Assembly (NCBI GenBank): GCA_038380435.1
Contig: JAWZYU010000025.1
Span: 29,612,707 to 29,676,706 of the forward strand
Direction: 5' to 3'
Source: Ryuthela nishihirai
Taxonomy: Eukaryota; Arthropoda; Arachnida; Araneae; Heptathelidae
Length of the DNA: 64,000 nt
The notes under the pieces are model-generated. The model saw nothing but the letters and a program-made list of their open reading frames with translations. It was not told the origin of the DNA and did not search any database. How positions within the stretch are numbered: position 1 is the first letter of the stretch; every line of letters begins with the position of its first letter. Of the stretch, positions 1 through 10,944 are shown piece by piece. The position numbers and the translations under genes are program-made.

Positions 1-110
1 CTCTTTTTGTCTTCGGTTCATCTCGCTTAGCTGGCCGACCAGCCACGCCGGGCCCCCTAATCCCGGGCCCCCAGGCTATAGCCATGTCAGCCCCCCCCCC
101 CCCCCCTTGT
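1..110. other. GC-rich block with poly-C run, unclassified
   Basis: A short GC-rich block containing CGGGCCCCC-type palindromic words and a long C run (about 90-107) abuts a chemoreceptor remnant. It is unlike the AT-rich surroundings and is probably the edge of a repeat that starts outside the window. No family was recognised. Confidence 0.3.
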
Positions 111-302
111 GGGGACCATGTTTTGGAGAATATGGTAACATCCTGTGATGGTACAAACATTGCTTTCTTATTACTGAACGAAATTAAAGCGAAAGCGCAT
201 AATATTTTAACGGGGTGGAAAATGTTTAACTTCACCAGAGCTTTATTATTTCTGCCTGCGGAAATTTGCTTGCTTACAGTTTGTTAATTATTCAACTCAA
301 CT
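111..302 (+). pseudogene. gustatory-receptor-like pseudogene, C-terminal piece
   Basis: Translation gives a receptor C-terminus: a CDGTNIAFLLLNEIKAK-like stretch, then SGWKMFNFTR-like residues (here TGWKMFNFTRA) and the start of the last membrane helix. This matches the ends of the intact receptors at 36.1, 45.0 and 56.0 kb. The frame breaks near 285 (a stop after LLTVC), and the final residues continue in another frame up to about 302. Everything upstream is missing and replaced by a GC-rich block, so this is a truncated, dead copy. Confidence 0.75.
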
Positions 303-985
303 GATGGAACAGAAACTTGCGAAAACACGCTCTGATATGCGATATTTTCAGTGTTGATAACTCTGTTTTCATTTTATTAAATATATATCGTCTTATTAAA
401 TTACACTAGGGTAACATAAAACACTTAAAAGCAGATGTTCAATGTTTGCTTTAATGTTATGTAATATTGGTTATGTTTGTTGGCTAATTCTCTGTTGAAT
501 ATTTGCTGATCTTTAAGATATTAATCCTGTTTCGTAAATATTGAATGTCACGTAATTAGAAAACTTTATATTTATTTATTACATTACATTGTCGAATTAT
601 GAAATTGGAAGGCAATTGGACCTTATTCGTACAATTGTGTAAACAATCGCTCAAGAAAAGATCAGAATCAGTGCTGGAATTCTAGGCTTATCCTCATTAC
701 AATCAACAATTATTATAAGGCAATATGCAGAAGTTGTGACTGATGTGGAAAGACTTAACATGGATTCATCGTCAAACTCAGCATCGTGTGAAGTATTCAA
801 AAAGGAATGCTTCAATGCAGATAATTCCCATATGCTTTTAAAGGCTGATATTGCGGAGAACTATTTACATACTAATTGTAAATTATTATACTACTTCATA
901 TGTTATTAGTAATTGATCAAACACGTTTTTGCATTCATGTTTATGAAAGTTGCATATCGATCCTTGGTCTCTCTACTACATAGAT
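303..985. other. no gene recognised
   Basis: AT-rich sequence downstream of the receptor remnant. Its first part is probably the old receptor 3' flank. I see no coding, tRNA or transposon signal. Confidence 0.5.
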
Positions 986-1051
986 GGGGGCTGGAGTGGC
1001 TCAGTCGGTAGCGCGCCAAGCTCGTATTTGCAGTACTCAGGTTCGAGTCCC
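986..1051 (+). repeat. SINE A head fragment
   Basis: Contains the SINE A tRNA-like head with A box TGGCTCAGTCGG and B box GGTTCGAGTCC, then stops just after the B box. It is followed by a roughly 36-bp tandem duplication beginning GAGTCCCAAATGTTTAAC (about 1043-1114). Confidence 0.75.
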
Positions 1052-1236
1052 AAATGTTTAACGTCACTAGATTGCAAAATGAGTCCCAAATGTTTAACTT
1101 CACTATATTGCAATTGCTTTCGCAGATTCCTTTGCAAAAACAAATGCAATTCTTTACACATTCATTACACATTACCATCTTTTACACATTACCATCTTTT
1201 ACACATTCTTTGCGATCCACTAACTTCTTTTCTCAG

Positions 1237-1430
1237 ACCGGATGTAGACCGTTCTTGGTCATTTCAATTGCCTGTTCTATTATATCGTTGTTTTTATGGG
1301 TTTTTGCGACAAAATCGGTCCGACTTATCATACCTTCTCTAGAAACATCCTCAGATGAAAGTCTGAGGACCGAGTGCATATTAATAAATTCAGGTTTAGG
1401 CAGAAAACATCCGCAGTATATGTGGAGGAG
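1237..1430 (+). CDS. candidate internal exon of an unrecognised membrane protein
   Basis: A 194-bp segment is bounded by a strong-looking acceptor (TAACTTCTTTTCTCAG, ending at 1236) and a possible donor (GAGGAG then GTAGAA at 1431). One frame is open throughout. It encodes a hydrophobic helix (PFLVISIACSIISLFLWVF), then a polar stretch with one cysteine (TECILINSG) and a basic end. The layout, one helix followed by an extracellular Cys-bearing part, loosely recalls TipE or BK-beta type subunits, but I cannot assign a family. No partner exon is visible. It may be an isolated exon of a host gene spread beyond the window, or a chance open frame. Confidence 0.35.
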
Positions 1431-1439
1431 GTAGAATTG

Positions 1440-2420
1440 GGGAGGAACAGAATCAAACTAAAAAAACTCTGCCAGGCAGACTTTCAGTATATTTCCGTGG
1501 TCCGATAGTGCAAATTTACAAACGCATGCGTAGAATAATTTTTTGACTTAAACGATTACGGTCCAGATTTCCAGTTTATGGTGAACATAATTGAGATTCT
1601 TAGCTTATTTTCAAATTATTCGTTACGCATATATACATATTTGATGGCGAGATGAGTTTATTTTCAAGTTTCTTTTATCTTACGTATATGTGCATATGTG
1701 TATATGTGTATGGAAGAATCGTATATTCAATGTATGGAATATCGTACTTCAGAAATAATTTCACTGCCCGGTAAGAGGGATCTTGTAGTCCGGAGATCAA
1801 GAAAGACTTTTCTAGATCCTGAATTTCTATAGTCATTTTGAAAATATTAAATAATTACGTAACAATAAACAAACAATTTTGAAGAATACATATCTTGTAG
1901 AAATTTTCATAAGTTTTATAGCTTTTAATATTTTATATGAACTTAAACACAGCTAGACACAATTACAGTGAAACCTGTTGGTTGCCTAGGTTAGCCATGT
2001 TTTTGTAGAATCCCAAAGAATCCTCTATGCTTTTATGTACATATTCATCCTTGTATTACTTGGCACCTTGTTAAGTTGATCATATTTTGGTCAATATTAT
2101 TTTGTTCGAGCATTAATTATCGAGTATTAAGTTGATATTATTTTCACAACTGGCCAGTATGAAAAGTTTCACTGTATATTTTCTTGCAAAAATGTACAAC
2201 GCTATTTAATTGAATATAAACCTATAATCACGATCTGCATCAACCAAGCTCTTGATTTTGAAAACTGTTAGTAGATATAGAGAGCAAAAACCGTAATCAC
2301 AGGAGAAATATTTGGAATCAAACACAGACACAACGTTCCTTACAATTTAAGAATAATAGCGAATTCAAGCTCACTGCGTGTGATTTGAAAATTATGATCA
2401 TCAAGGAAAAAGAAATAGGA
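1440..2420. other. no gene recognised
   Basis: AT-rich, non-coding in appearance. Contains a short TATATGTGCATATG-type simple repeat near 1685-1710 and a GT/poly-G run at 2420-2445. No transposon or RNA gene recognised. Confidence 0.5.
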
Positions 2421-2424
2421 TTGT

Positions 2425-2618
2425 GTGTGTGTGTGGGGGGGGGGGCAGAGAATGAATTTCCATTGCAATGTAACATTTCCCCCTCCGTTTCAGGGTCTTC
2501 CAAACTTTCTAGAAAAATGCATTAAATATACAAAAGTTTAATATTTTATTTGCTTCTACTACCCTTACTAGCATCCTCAAAGGTGGGGGCATGAACCCTT
2601 TGCTTCCCACCTTTTTTT
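2425..2618 (+). repeat. family C interspersed repeat, copy 1
   Basis: One of four related segments (others at about 41271, 58085 and 59940). Shared landmarks in order: a purine-rich start, CATTGCAATGTAACATTTCC-like text, a TTTAATATTTTTTGGCCT-like stretch, TACTACCCTTACTAGCAT and a G-rich end. The best end, in the 59.9-kb copy, is CCCTAAATACGGCCCTG. Class unknown; the terminus resembles those of some DNA transposons. Confidence 0.55.
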
Positions 2619-3240
2619 GTGTTAACACTATTCATCAACACTATCGTAACATTACTCTGGGGCGGGGGTGGCTCAGTCGGTAGCGCACCAAGCTCATAAT
2701 CTGCAGTTCGAATCCCAACTGACCAGTGTTGAGATTTACCTCCCAAAACTCCCCGCCCACGGTCAGTAGGGACACCGATAGGCTTGGAAAGGCCGCCGTC
2801 CGTCGGATAGGACGTTAAGCCGTGAGCCCGTGTACAGGAGAGCCGTACCATGCGCACGTTAAATACGCTGGATGGCCTTGATGGGAGACTACCATCTGTC
2901 TCCCAACAGATGCTTCAGCGGGTCCCCTCCCCCAACTTTCTCTGAGTCTTCGGGGTCCTTGTGACCTGGCCATTTAACCCATGGTGTGCAAAAAAGCGCC
3001 GCTCAGAGATAAAACAACCCAACTCTGATTACTCTATCTGCCTCAGATATAAAAAAAGGCTAAAGGAATTAGAAATACACTTTCAGAGATTTCAAAGAAT
3101 AGGCAATATCATCTGATCGTGTGGAAACTGCTTTCGAATTGTTAAAAACAATTAATTCCAAAGACGCTATTATTTTGTTGGGGAAGGGGGAGTTTCACTT
3201 CACGAGAAGCTTTGTTCTCCTTCTTTGGGTGCAGCAGCAA
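2619..3240 (+). pseudogene. gustatory-receptor-like pseudogene, C-terminal part, SINE-interrupted
   Basis: The sequence before the SINE reads LFINTIVTLL, matching the sixth helix of the intact receptors (LLFINSIVSFL). After the SINE it resumes as ISASDI-like text and then IRNTLSEIS, the conserved linker before the last helix, followed by frame-broken remains of the C-terminus to about 3240. SINE A sits at 2659-3027 with target duplication ATTACTCT. Upstream it joins a family C repeat, so the N-terminal two thirds are gone. Confidence 0.7.
2659..3027 (+). repeat. SINE A, full-length copy
   Basis: Target duplication ATTACTCT lies at 2651-2658 and 3028-3035. The head has A box TGGCTCAGTCGG and an anticodon-loop position reading CTCATAAT (Met-like); the tail ends GATAAAACAACCCAA. 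It splits a receptor pseudogene. Confidence 0.9.
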
Positions 3241-3933
3241 TTCTCAAAAGAACATTATTAAATGTGATTACTTTCATCGTGAAGACATATACATATATGA
3301 ATAATTTGTTTTATTGAGCCATATTTTTGTGTAATAAAATATTACTGCTTGTTGCAGCTTTCCTTATAAAACTTTGATATTTGCATATCTTAGTGACTTT
3401 AATGTTGCTTGTGTATGAAATAGATGCAAATAAAACTTTAAATATACGTAATGTAGTCTTAAAAGACGCAGTTATAACCATTAATAATAAGTTTAAGAAT
3501 GTTTATGGAATTTACAATGTAAAAGAGAAATATCTAATATATCAATATCCGTAGAATTTGGTATGTGTTCTACATACCAAGTAACTTTTTGTAACATAGT
3601 GCATTTAATGAAATGCATATTGAAATACTCATAACTTGATTTTAAAAGAAATTATCACTCCTTTAAACTGTGTTCGGAACTTCAACTATTTTCACTTTAA
3701 ATTTAGAATAAACCGTAGAAAACAGTAAGAGACTGCCTATTTTCTAAAAATTTGGTCAGAAGGACCAAAATGCAAAATAAAGAACGGACATGATGGCATA
3801 TTTCGACAAAAGCGAAATTTCAATTTATAGTTAATTTATTCCATTAATATATTTACCATATATGACAATAAACGCCTTGGCCTAAATTATAACCTATGAA
3901 TTGTGGCCTGCCATAGTGCAAAATTGGTAAATA
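3241..3933. other. no gene recognised
   Basis: AT-rich sequence between a receptor pseudogene and a mariner element. The first part may be decayed receptor 3' flank. No further feature seen. Confidence 0.5.
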
Positions 3934-4284
3934 TGGAGGGCATTCAAAAAGTACTTGATGCGTGTCTGTAGATTTACACTCGTTCCTCCGAAGTTAACGA
4001 GCTACGACTTGTTCAAAAAGTTGTTTAAACTTGTCATTACGTGTTAAAAACAAAGGCCGGATCATCATTTCTCTCTTCGCCTGCATAGTGTAAAATTCGG
4101 TCTGCGAAATCTGTACGTTGTTGCTATGGTGCCTACTAAAGGGAGGGAAATATTTTACGTTTTCACAAGGATGAAGTTCGGAGACGACGCCCAAAAACTT
4201 CATGCCGATTTATCACAAGTATATGGGGATTATGCCTGTTTATATGGCACTGTTACGGGATGGATGCGCAAATTCAGAGAAGTA

Positions 4285-4726
4285 CAGTCACTGAAAAAAT
4301 ATCCGAACACTATGGTTGATTAGCCGTCCCGTGGCCGAGTGGTTAGCGCGCTTGGCTACTGATCTACGGGACCTGGGTTCGAGCCCCGGGTAAGGCATGG
4401 ATGTTCGTGTTGTTTTCTGCTGAGGTCCTGCCATCCTCTCAGATCTTCTACTGTGGCATATAAACTGACAGGCTCCTGTCAGACATCTGTGGCAAGCAGC
4501 TGCTTGAGGGGGTATTTATTTTATTTATATTTATTTTATGGTTGATTACAGAATTCAGAAAAAAATATCTAGCAACGATTTTTTTAGAAATTTTAGAAAA
4601 ATCTGGCAAACTTCGTGTACGTACACAAAGGTTGCCAGATCACTAATTTCTAAAAAAAATCGGTGCCAGATATTTTTATGAATTCTGTAATCAACCATAG
4701 TGTTCGAATACTTTTTTGAGCGACTG
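4285..4726. mobile_element. Tc1/mariner-type MITE (foldback) with nested SINE B, copy 1
   Basis: TA duplications lie at 4283-4284 and 4727-4728. The ends are CAGTCACTGAAAAAATA and, inverted, CAGTCGCTCAAAAAAGTAT. The arms continue through GAACACTATGGTTGATTACA and a long inverted repeat with GGTTGCCAGATCACT near the centre, so the element is largely one hairpin. It has no coding capacity. SINE B (4323-4537) sits in the left arm. The same composite occurs at 16479-16840. Confidence 0.85.
4323..4537 (+). repeat. SINE B, tRNA-derived, inside the MITE
   Basis: Target duplication ATGGTTGATTA lies at 4312-4322 and 4538-4548. The head has an A-box-like TGGCCGAGTGGTTAGCGC and B box GGTTCGAGCCC. The body includes CTGAGGTCCTGCCATCCTCT, and the tail is TTTATTTTATTTATATTT. 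Distinct from SINE A. Related copies at 15318-15513 (-) and, headless, at 16513-16656. Confidence 0.8.
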
Positions 4727-5360
4727 TACGGTAGAATTTCGAAAACCTCCCTAGTGCAGAAAGACAGGAAGCCGTGAACGAGAGAACCATCGCTGCTGTT
4801 CCCACACATCCCCATTTAGGTAATAGGTTTAGAAGTCATGGTATCGATTGGCAGTATGGAAATAAATATTGATCAACATTTAAAGTTGCGAAAGCTCTGT
4901 GACAAATGGGTACCTCATAATTAATTGACAGAACAGCAAAAAAGGACTGGAGAAGACTCGGGCAAGGAAATGCTGGTAATGTTAGAACCTAGTGGCTCCA
5001 AATGGTTAACAGATATCGTCACAGCTGATGAAACGTGGTTTTATTACTCTACAACTATCAGAAAGGTCGACAACTACGTTTGGGTTACGGAAGATGAAAC
5101 GCTTCTTCAAATTCTACGACAAGACTTTCGCTCAAGGAAGAGCTCACAAAACCCGACAAGTTATGGCCTATCTGGGGGACAGCTACCCATCCTGCATATT
5201 CACTCGATCTTTTACCATGTCATTTTTGGCTTTTACCAAAATTTAAAAAGAAACTTGCTGGGAAGCCTTTTTTTAAAGGGTCCAAGACCTTGTCAAATGC
5301 GTTCATTCAGAGTTGCGGAGCATTCCGCGAAAGGAATACTACTAAGCATTCCAGAAGAGG

Positions 5361-5921
5361 GTTGGGTTGGGTTGTTTTACCTCTGAGCGGCACTTTTTTG
5401 CACACCATGGGCTAAATGGCCAGGTCACATGGACCCCGAAGGCTCAGAGAAGGTTGGGGGAGGGGACCCACTGGAAAAGCTGTTGGGAGACAGATGGTAG
5501 CCTCCCGTCAAGGCCATCCAGCGTGTTCTTTAACGTTGGGTTGTTTTACCTCTGAGTGGCACTTTTTTGCACACCATGGGCTAAATGGCCAGGTCACATG
5601 GACCCCGAAGGCTCAGAGAAGGTTGGGGGAGAGGACCCACTGGAACAGCTGTTGGGAGACAGATGATAGCCTCCCGTCAAGGCCATCCAGCGTGTTCTTT
5701 AACGTGCACAGGGTATGGCTCTCCCGCACACGGGGCCACGGCTTAACGTCCCATCCGACGGACGGTGGCCTTTCCAAGCCCATCGGTGTCCCCTACTGAT
5801 CGTGGGCAGGGCGGAGAATTTTGCGGAGATAAATCTCAACGCTGACACAGCTGGGACTCGAACCTGGGAACTACAGATTACGAGCCTGGCGCGCTACCGA
5901 CTGAGCCCCCCCCCCCGCCCC
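5361..5921 (-). repeat. SINE A, dimeric copy
   Basis: A 3'-end partial unit (about 5361-5535) is joined directly to a full-length unit (about 5536-5921), both reading on the minus strand. A single duplication CCAGAAGAGG flanks the whole (5351-5360 and 5922-5931), so the dimer is one insertion or a post-insertion tandem gain. It interrupts the mariner. The apparent proteins here are SINE translation artefacts. Confidence 0.85.
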
Positions 5922-6295
5922 CCAGAAGAGGCGTAGACGTCTGAAATTTTGCGTAGATGCTGGGCAGGAGTAATTTGAAGGACGGTAAAAGTCTTGTTGA
6001 AGTAAGTGCAATGGTTGTTGTACTGCAGAGGCATGTCAAAACCTTTTTGAACGCCCCTCATGATGACAGGGTGTCAGACAGAGATATCAGATGTCCCGGA
6101 ATCTGTGTGACTTTCAGGAGACATCAATTTGGTGGGATCCAGAAGAGAAGGATCCAGTAAATCATCAATTTGCATCACGTCACCCAACAAAATTCAAATG
6201 TCGTGTGAAATTAATTCCTGTAGAGTCGGTGTTATTTCTTACTATAAATCAATCAGAGACTTCGGACCCGTTTGGTTTCTAACCAGTCACTCCGA

Positions 6296-6745
6296 ACCCT
6301 ATTTGACCTTGAATGCAACACCGGATCTCAAAACTTCTCTTATTTCTGAGTTCTGCATGAAATAGCCCTATTCACCAATTTTTAGCCCTCCACCACCGTA
6401 TATCGATATTTGACCTTTGACCTCGAAGAACCAATCGTATCCAAAATTTGGCACACTTTCTGAGATCTACGACTCAAAATACCCCCAGACATCAATTTCC
6501 AGCCCTCTAACACTAGCAGATCTATATATTACATATGACCTCGAATGACTCTCTGGATCGAAATTTCGTAACGCTTCCGACATCTACAACCCGAAACACC
6601 CCCAGATACCAATTTTTTACGTTTCTAGCACTCGTAGATCATGGTTTGATTTCTGCGTGATCTGTATTTGATCATAAAGGATGGAAGTCAAATTTCGGAT
6701 TTTTTCCGAGGTCTATGACCCGAATTACCTATATGTGCTATATTT
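6296..6745 (+). repeat. degenerate tandem repeat, about 120-bp period
   Basis: Repeating landmarks TTGACCTTGAATG, TTGACCTTTGACCTCGAA, TATGACCTCGAATGAC and TATTTGATCATAAAGG start about 110-125 bases apart. Each is followed by a phrase like TCTACGACTCAAAATACCCC and AATTTTTAGCCCTC. About four diverged units. A related unit lies inverted at 27282-27376. Confidence 0.6.
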
Positions 6746-6775
6746 TTGAAGCTCGGTTATTTCTTTTTCGTAAGG

Positions 6776-6841
6776 CTCAGTCGGTAGCGCGCCAGGCTCG
6801 TAATCTGCAGTTCCCAGGTTCGAGTCCCAGCTGGGCCAGCA
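6776..6841 (+). repeat. SINE A head-only fragment
   Basis: Perfect A box (GGCTCAGTCGG) and B box (GGTTCGAGTCC), ending after CAGCTGGGCC. The T arm has mismatched pairs and there is no acceptor stem, so this is a 5' SINE fragment rather than a tRNA gene. Confidence 0.75.
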
Positions 6842-8003
6842 GATGTTTCCAGCAGAACTAAAAAGTGCTGTGATAAACCTGGAAACAAGGGAACTCCAAC
6901 TTCACATCTCGGAACAATTCTGCTATGAAGAACGGGATTTCGGCAAAATTATGAAACAGTATCTAAAGGTATTTATTAACCATGTATTTAGCCAATGCAG
7001 GTGTTTACCTTTCGACTGCTCTACAGCTTTAATTGTGCATTATCTCTAAACTTGTCTAAATATTAAATTGTGCCAATTTTTTTTCCGCAATAAAATTATG
7101 TAAATTATGTCTCTATATTGCTATAATAATGATATATAGATGGTGTTTTAATAAACAATGTGTAAAACAAAGGGTTCACTACATCCCCTTTTTGAAGAAA
7201 ATATGTATGTTAAAATAAACACTCATAAATTACAAAAAAATTGCAAAGTTTCGTATTCGAAACTGTAAACCTTTTAGATGTACTAGTTTTGCTTTGGTTT
7301 AAAAATCGATTCACTAGCATCATTTTTTCTTTTTTTGTGGGTGCGCCATAACGCCCGCCCCACCCCCCCCCCCCTCTTTGGTACGTCTTTCTCTTTTACC
7401 CTCTTATTTTTCCTGCTTGACGCATCATAGCTTGATGTGCTTATGATCCACAAATCCCAAACAAAAACTAAACCTGGGCAGTGGTATATATAAAATAGAC
7501 CGCTCTTAGTTTCATTTTGCGACATAAGTGCTTTATTTCTAAGATCCTTGCAGCTGTATTACTGTCTTATCAATCAGTCTTTTCGCAGCACTTATTATGG
7601 CAGATCAAAATAAAATCTCTTCCAGATACAATATCTTAAAGACATTAAATGATATGAGCAATTCAACCGCGAAATTTGCGACCATTTCTTGAGTTGCATA
7701 TTTAAAACATTTGTCCAGTACTATAAACATAACGAATAATCAGAAAACAATGCACACGATATTGAAATTTCAGGTATTTCTTTGTCTTTTGGTGGATTAT
7801 CGCCCTCATTTTGTTCCAATGAGCGGAATTCGTTCATCATCAGAGTTGAGGCGTTAACATGAAAAACTGGAGACCAAAAATCAAAACGATCAAGGAAATA
7901 CATTAAAAATTATTATGGAGCAAAAATAATTAGGAAGAAAAACAACTCACCTAGAAACGAAAAGAAATCTTAAAAAGCCCTATTGTTATAATTTAATATA
8001 ATT
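6842..8003. other. no gene confirmed; one short open frame
   Basis: A 68-codon open frame (6843-7049) reads a protein-like stretch with possible splice edges (CCAGCAG before, AAG then GTATTT after 6968). I recognise no family and have no second exon. The rest is AT-rich with a poly-C run near 7360. Confidence 0.3.
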
Positions 8004-8380
8004 CTGTCGTTTTGCCTCTGAGGGGCACCCATGTGCATATAATGGGAAAAATGACAAGGTCGTAAGGACCCCAGCGGCTTTAAGCTGGATAAGTAAAAGC
8101 GATTCCATGAGCAGCTGTTAGGAGACAGATGGAAGCTTCCTCTCAAAGCCATTCAGCGCATTCTTTAACTGCACAAAGTGCAGTTCTCCTGCTCAGGAGA
8201 CCATGGTTTAAAGTCCCATCCGACAGACGGCAGCCTTTCTAAGTCCATCAGTATCGTCTTTGTGATTGAAAAACAGAGCGAGGTTTAGTGGAGAAAAATG
8301 ACGCACTGTTACAGTAGGAATTTGATTTTGGGAACGTGAGGTCAGAAACCTTCTGGTACCGACTGAGTTCTTTCATCTGT
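8004..8380 (-). repeat. SINE A, old diverged copy
   Basis: Aligns along the full SINE A minus-strand order: TTTTGCCTCTGAGGGGCAC, CAGCTGTTAGGAGACAGATG, CATCCGACAGACGGCAGCC, then a weak head ending ACCGACTGAG. The many substitutions suggest an old insertion. Confidence 0.7.
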
Positions 8381-9342
8381 TAGGATGAAACTGAGCCTTC
8401 TGTCTATGCGATACAGCTGTTCTTCAAAGTTTAAGGATACAACTGGGAAAAGATAAAATAAATCGAGACAAGTGAAGAAACTGCCAGTTACGATACAGAA
8501 AGCCTCACACGTAAAGGAAAAAATACTTACTTACACAGTTAAAACACACAAAAAAAATCCGTTAAGGTGCATCTCTTGAGTCTAGTAGCACTATACAGTA
8601 GTGAGTGTTATATAGCAGAACATAAGGTAATTTAGGATATAAATTTTTCTAGTTTGATATTTAGAAACAGGATTTTAACTTCCTCGCTCTCTCTCGCTCA
8701 GACACACACACACAAAGAGAAAGAGATATTTGCATTTTCAGTTTAACCTTAAAAAATCTAAAATTATTTAAGGATTGCAATATTCGATTTTATACAATTA
8801 AATCGAATAATATAGTTTTTTTTATGCAAGTGTGAGTATGTAGAGATATATTTTATTTATTAGTTATACTTTTTTACTTTAAATAAATAATGTATATTAT
8901 AGATTGCTTTTGGTGAATGTGTATGCACAGATGCATTTGGTTTATCAATGGCGTTTTTTTAGTTTAAATAAAGAAATATATGGCAATTAAGGATGCAAAT
9001 CAGGGTACGAGAAGTACAAAAATATAGCTTTATAATAAGAATGTTTAACTTCATCAGAAGTTTTACATTACACCAGAAATGAAAGCAACAAGAATCTAAT
9101 TAAATGACTTGGAAAATATTCCAAAAATATGACTCTGGAAATAACAGTATTCGAAAACATCGTATGAAAAATCTCAGGAAAATCTGAAATCCTGAAAATA
9201 TTTGATTTTCATTTAATTATGAAATATCGGTCGGTTTGATTGATTAAAATTATACGTTAAATTTTACACTATTCCTGACAAAAATCAGATTTTAATAAAT
9301 TAGCATCAATTTTATTTAACCTTATCAAAAAATTATGAAAAA
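8381..9342. other. no gene recognised; upstream of a receptor pseudogene
   Basis: AT-rich flank holding a CT/CA-rich microsatellite near 8683-8725. No promoter block like those upstream of the intact receptors was found here. Confidence 0.45.
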
Positions 9343-10147
9343 ATGACACATGTAACGGAACGTCTTCATTCAAAGAATCCTTCGGTAGACAAGCTAAATG
9401 GAATGTGTAATCACAGAGTTGATAATTCCTTTCATAGAAATATAAAACGATTTTTACGTCACAGAGGAACTAAAGAGTTAGATAGTGCTAAATCTGATTT
9501 GAATCTCCTGATTAAAATATTGGGATTCGCAGGTTTTGAAATTTTTAAACTAAGTCATCGAAGACAAAGGCAGTGTTCTAATAATGACTGATTTCTTGAA
9601 GAACAAATACTTTTCATTGGAAATGCATTTGTTCTTATCTACTCTTTATCACTTCTAATATATTCTGCAATCACAACAAAGCATTTTTTCTTTGAAGTTT
9701 CAAACCGCGGAAATTTTTTGAAATATTTCCCATTGTCTTGCGGCGTTCCATCGAAGTCGGCGACATCGTTTGCACGCTTTGTTCCTGAGGGTGAATGAAT
9801 TGAGCTCTGAAGAATTTCCGATAGAGGAACATCAGTGTTTGAAACCATGGATTAAATTCTGCATCATTCTGATTATTCCATATCTCGTTTTTCTGACAGT
9901 TTTATATGCATCAGTATGTACAGAGTCAGAATTAAAAAGCTATAGAATACCGATATTTTGGTCTCGTAGTTGAAAAAAATGGTCATATATGTATATTTGT
10001 TCACGTAAGTTGTTTAAATACTCTGCATGGCTGGCTTGTCTATTTCTAAATATAATGGCAATGATCTATGTTTTTCTATGCCTCTATTTCAAGAATTTGC
10101 TGCGGAATTGAGACAATGTTTTGCAAACAAATGTGACCTCACGTAGA

Positions 10148-10457
10148 GTTGGGTTGTTTTACCTCTGAGCGGCACTTTTGTGCACACCATGGGCTAAATG
10201 TCCAGGTTACATGGACCCCGAAGGCTCAGAGAAGGTTGGGGGGACACACGGAACCACGGCTCCACACACGGAACCACGGCTTAACGTCCCATCCGACGGA
10301 CGGCAGCCTTTCCAAACCCATCGGTGTCCCCTATTGACCGTGGGCAGGGCGGGGAATTTTGCGGAGATAAATCTCAACGCTGACCCAGCTGTGACTCCAA
10401 CCTGGGAACTACAGATTACGAGCCTGGCGCGCTACCGACTGAGCCACCCCCGCCCCC
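10148..10457 (-). repeat. SINE A, internally deleted copy
   Basis: Target duplication ACCTCACGTAGA lies at 10136-10147 and 10458-10469. The head is at the right end on the minus strand. About 75 bp of the middle is missing, and a GGAACCACGGCT-containing piece is duplicated near 10247-10280. Confidence 0.9.
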
Positions 10458-10944
10458 ACCTCACGTAGAAAGAGACTTGTGTTTTCAAACGTCTCAAAGC
10501 GTATAACGAAATCTCATCATGTATTCGTCTCATGGAAGATTCACTAACTTTTCTAATATTTGAAAGAATAGTAATAAACTTTGTTCAGCTCTTTATATAT
10601 AATTCAATATTTGTTCGGTGTTTCTAATATGCCATTTACCCTTTCTACCCAAATTTATCTGTTTGGAATGTTCATGAACAATATTGTATTGTTCCTTGGA
10701 GTCGCCGTTTCTGCAACACATCAACGAAATAGATAAAGGAATTAGAAATACCATGCTAAAGATTTCGGAGAATATAGTAAAGACATGTATTCGGGAAAAC
10801 GTTGCTTTCCTACTGTTACAAGAAATTAATGCAAAAAACGTTAATATTTTGTCAGGTTGGAAAATGTTTAACTTCATCAGAAGTTTTATATTTTAAGCCT
10901 TCGGAACTTTTCTTTCTAACAGTATGCTTATTCCTCAACTGAAA

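Larger units (their letters stand above)
4126..5350 (+). pseudogene. mariner transposase pseudogene
   Basis: The N-terminal helix-turn-helix part is readable from about 4165 (MKFGDDAQKLHADL, then GTVTGWMRKF), is cut by the MITE, and resumes after 4729. The middle reads LRKLCDKWVPHNLTEQQKR across frameshifts, then VTADETWFYY, which holds the first catalytic Asp of the DDE/D triad. Beyond about 5110 the frame breaks again and the C-terminal catalytic motif is not clearly readable. Stop codons and frameshifts show it is inactive. Mariner transposases are normally about 340-350 residues. Confidence 0.75.
3934..6062 (+). mobile_element. mariner element, broken and nested
   Basis: The left end reads ATGGAGGGCATTCAAAAAG and the right end, reverse-complemented, ATGAGGGGCGTTCAAAAAG, so imperfect terminal inverted repeats bound the element. 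It holds a degenerate mariner transposase on the + strand. Two later insertions expanded it: a MITE (4285-4726, itself carrying SINE B) and a dimeric SINE A (5361-5921). Without them the element is about 1.1 kb, a usual mariner size. Confidence 0.75.

Noticed and set aside
1043..1114. CCCAAATGTTTAACTTCACT repeats recalling the receptor codons for KMFNFT
   Set aside because: The match is only about 17 bp and the flanking receptor sequence is absent, so it may be chance; kept only as a local tandem duplication.
5416..5936. Open frames of 60-130 codons encoding TGTAVGRQMV, LTSHPTDG and SKPIGVPY-type peptides, here and at more than 20 other sites
   Set aside because: They are translations of SINE A in different frames and strands and change frame with each copy; they are not genes.
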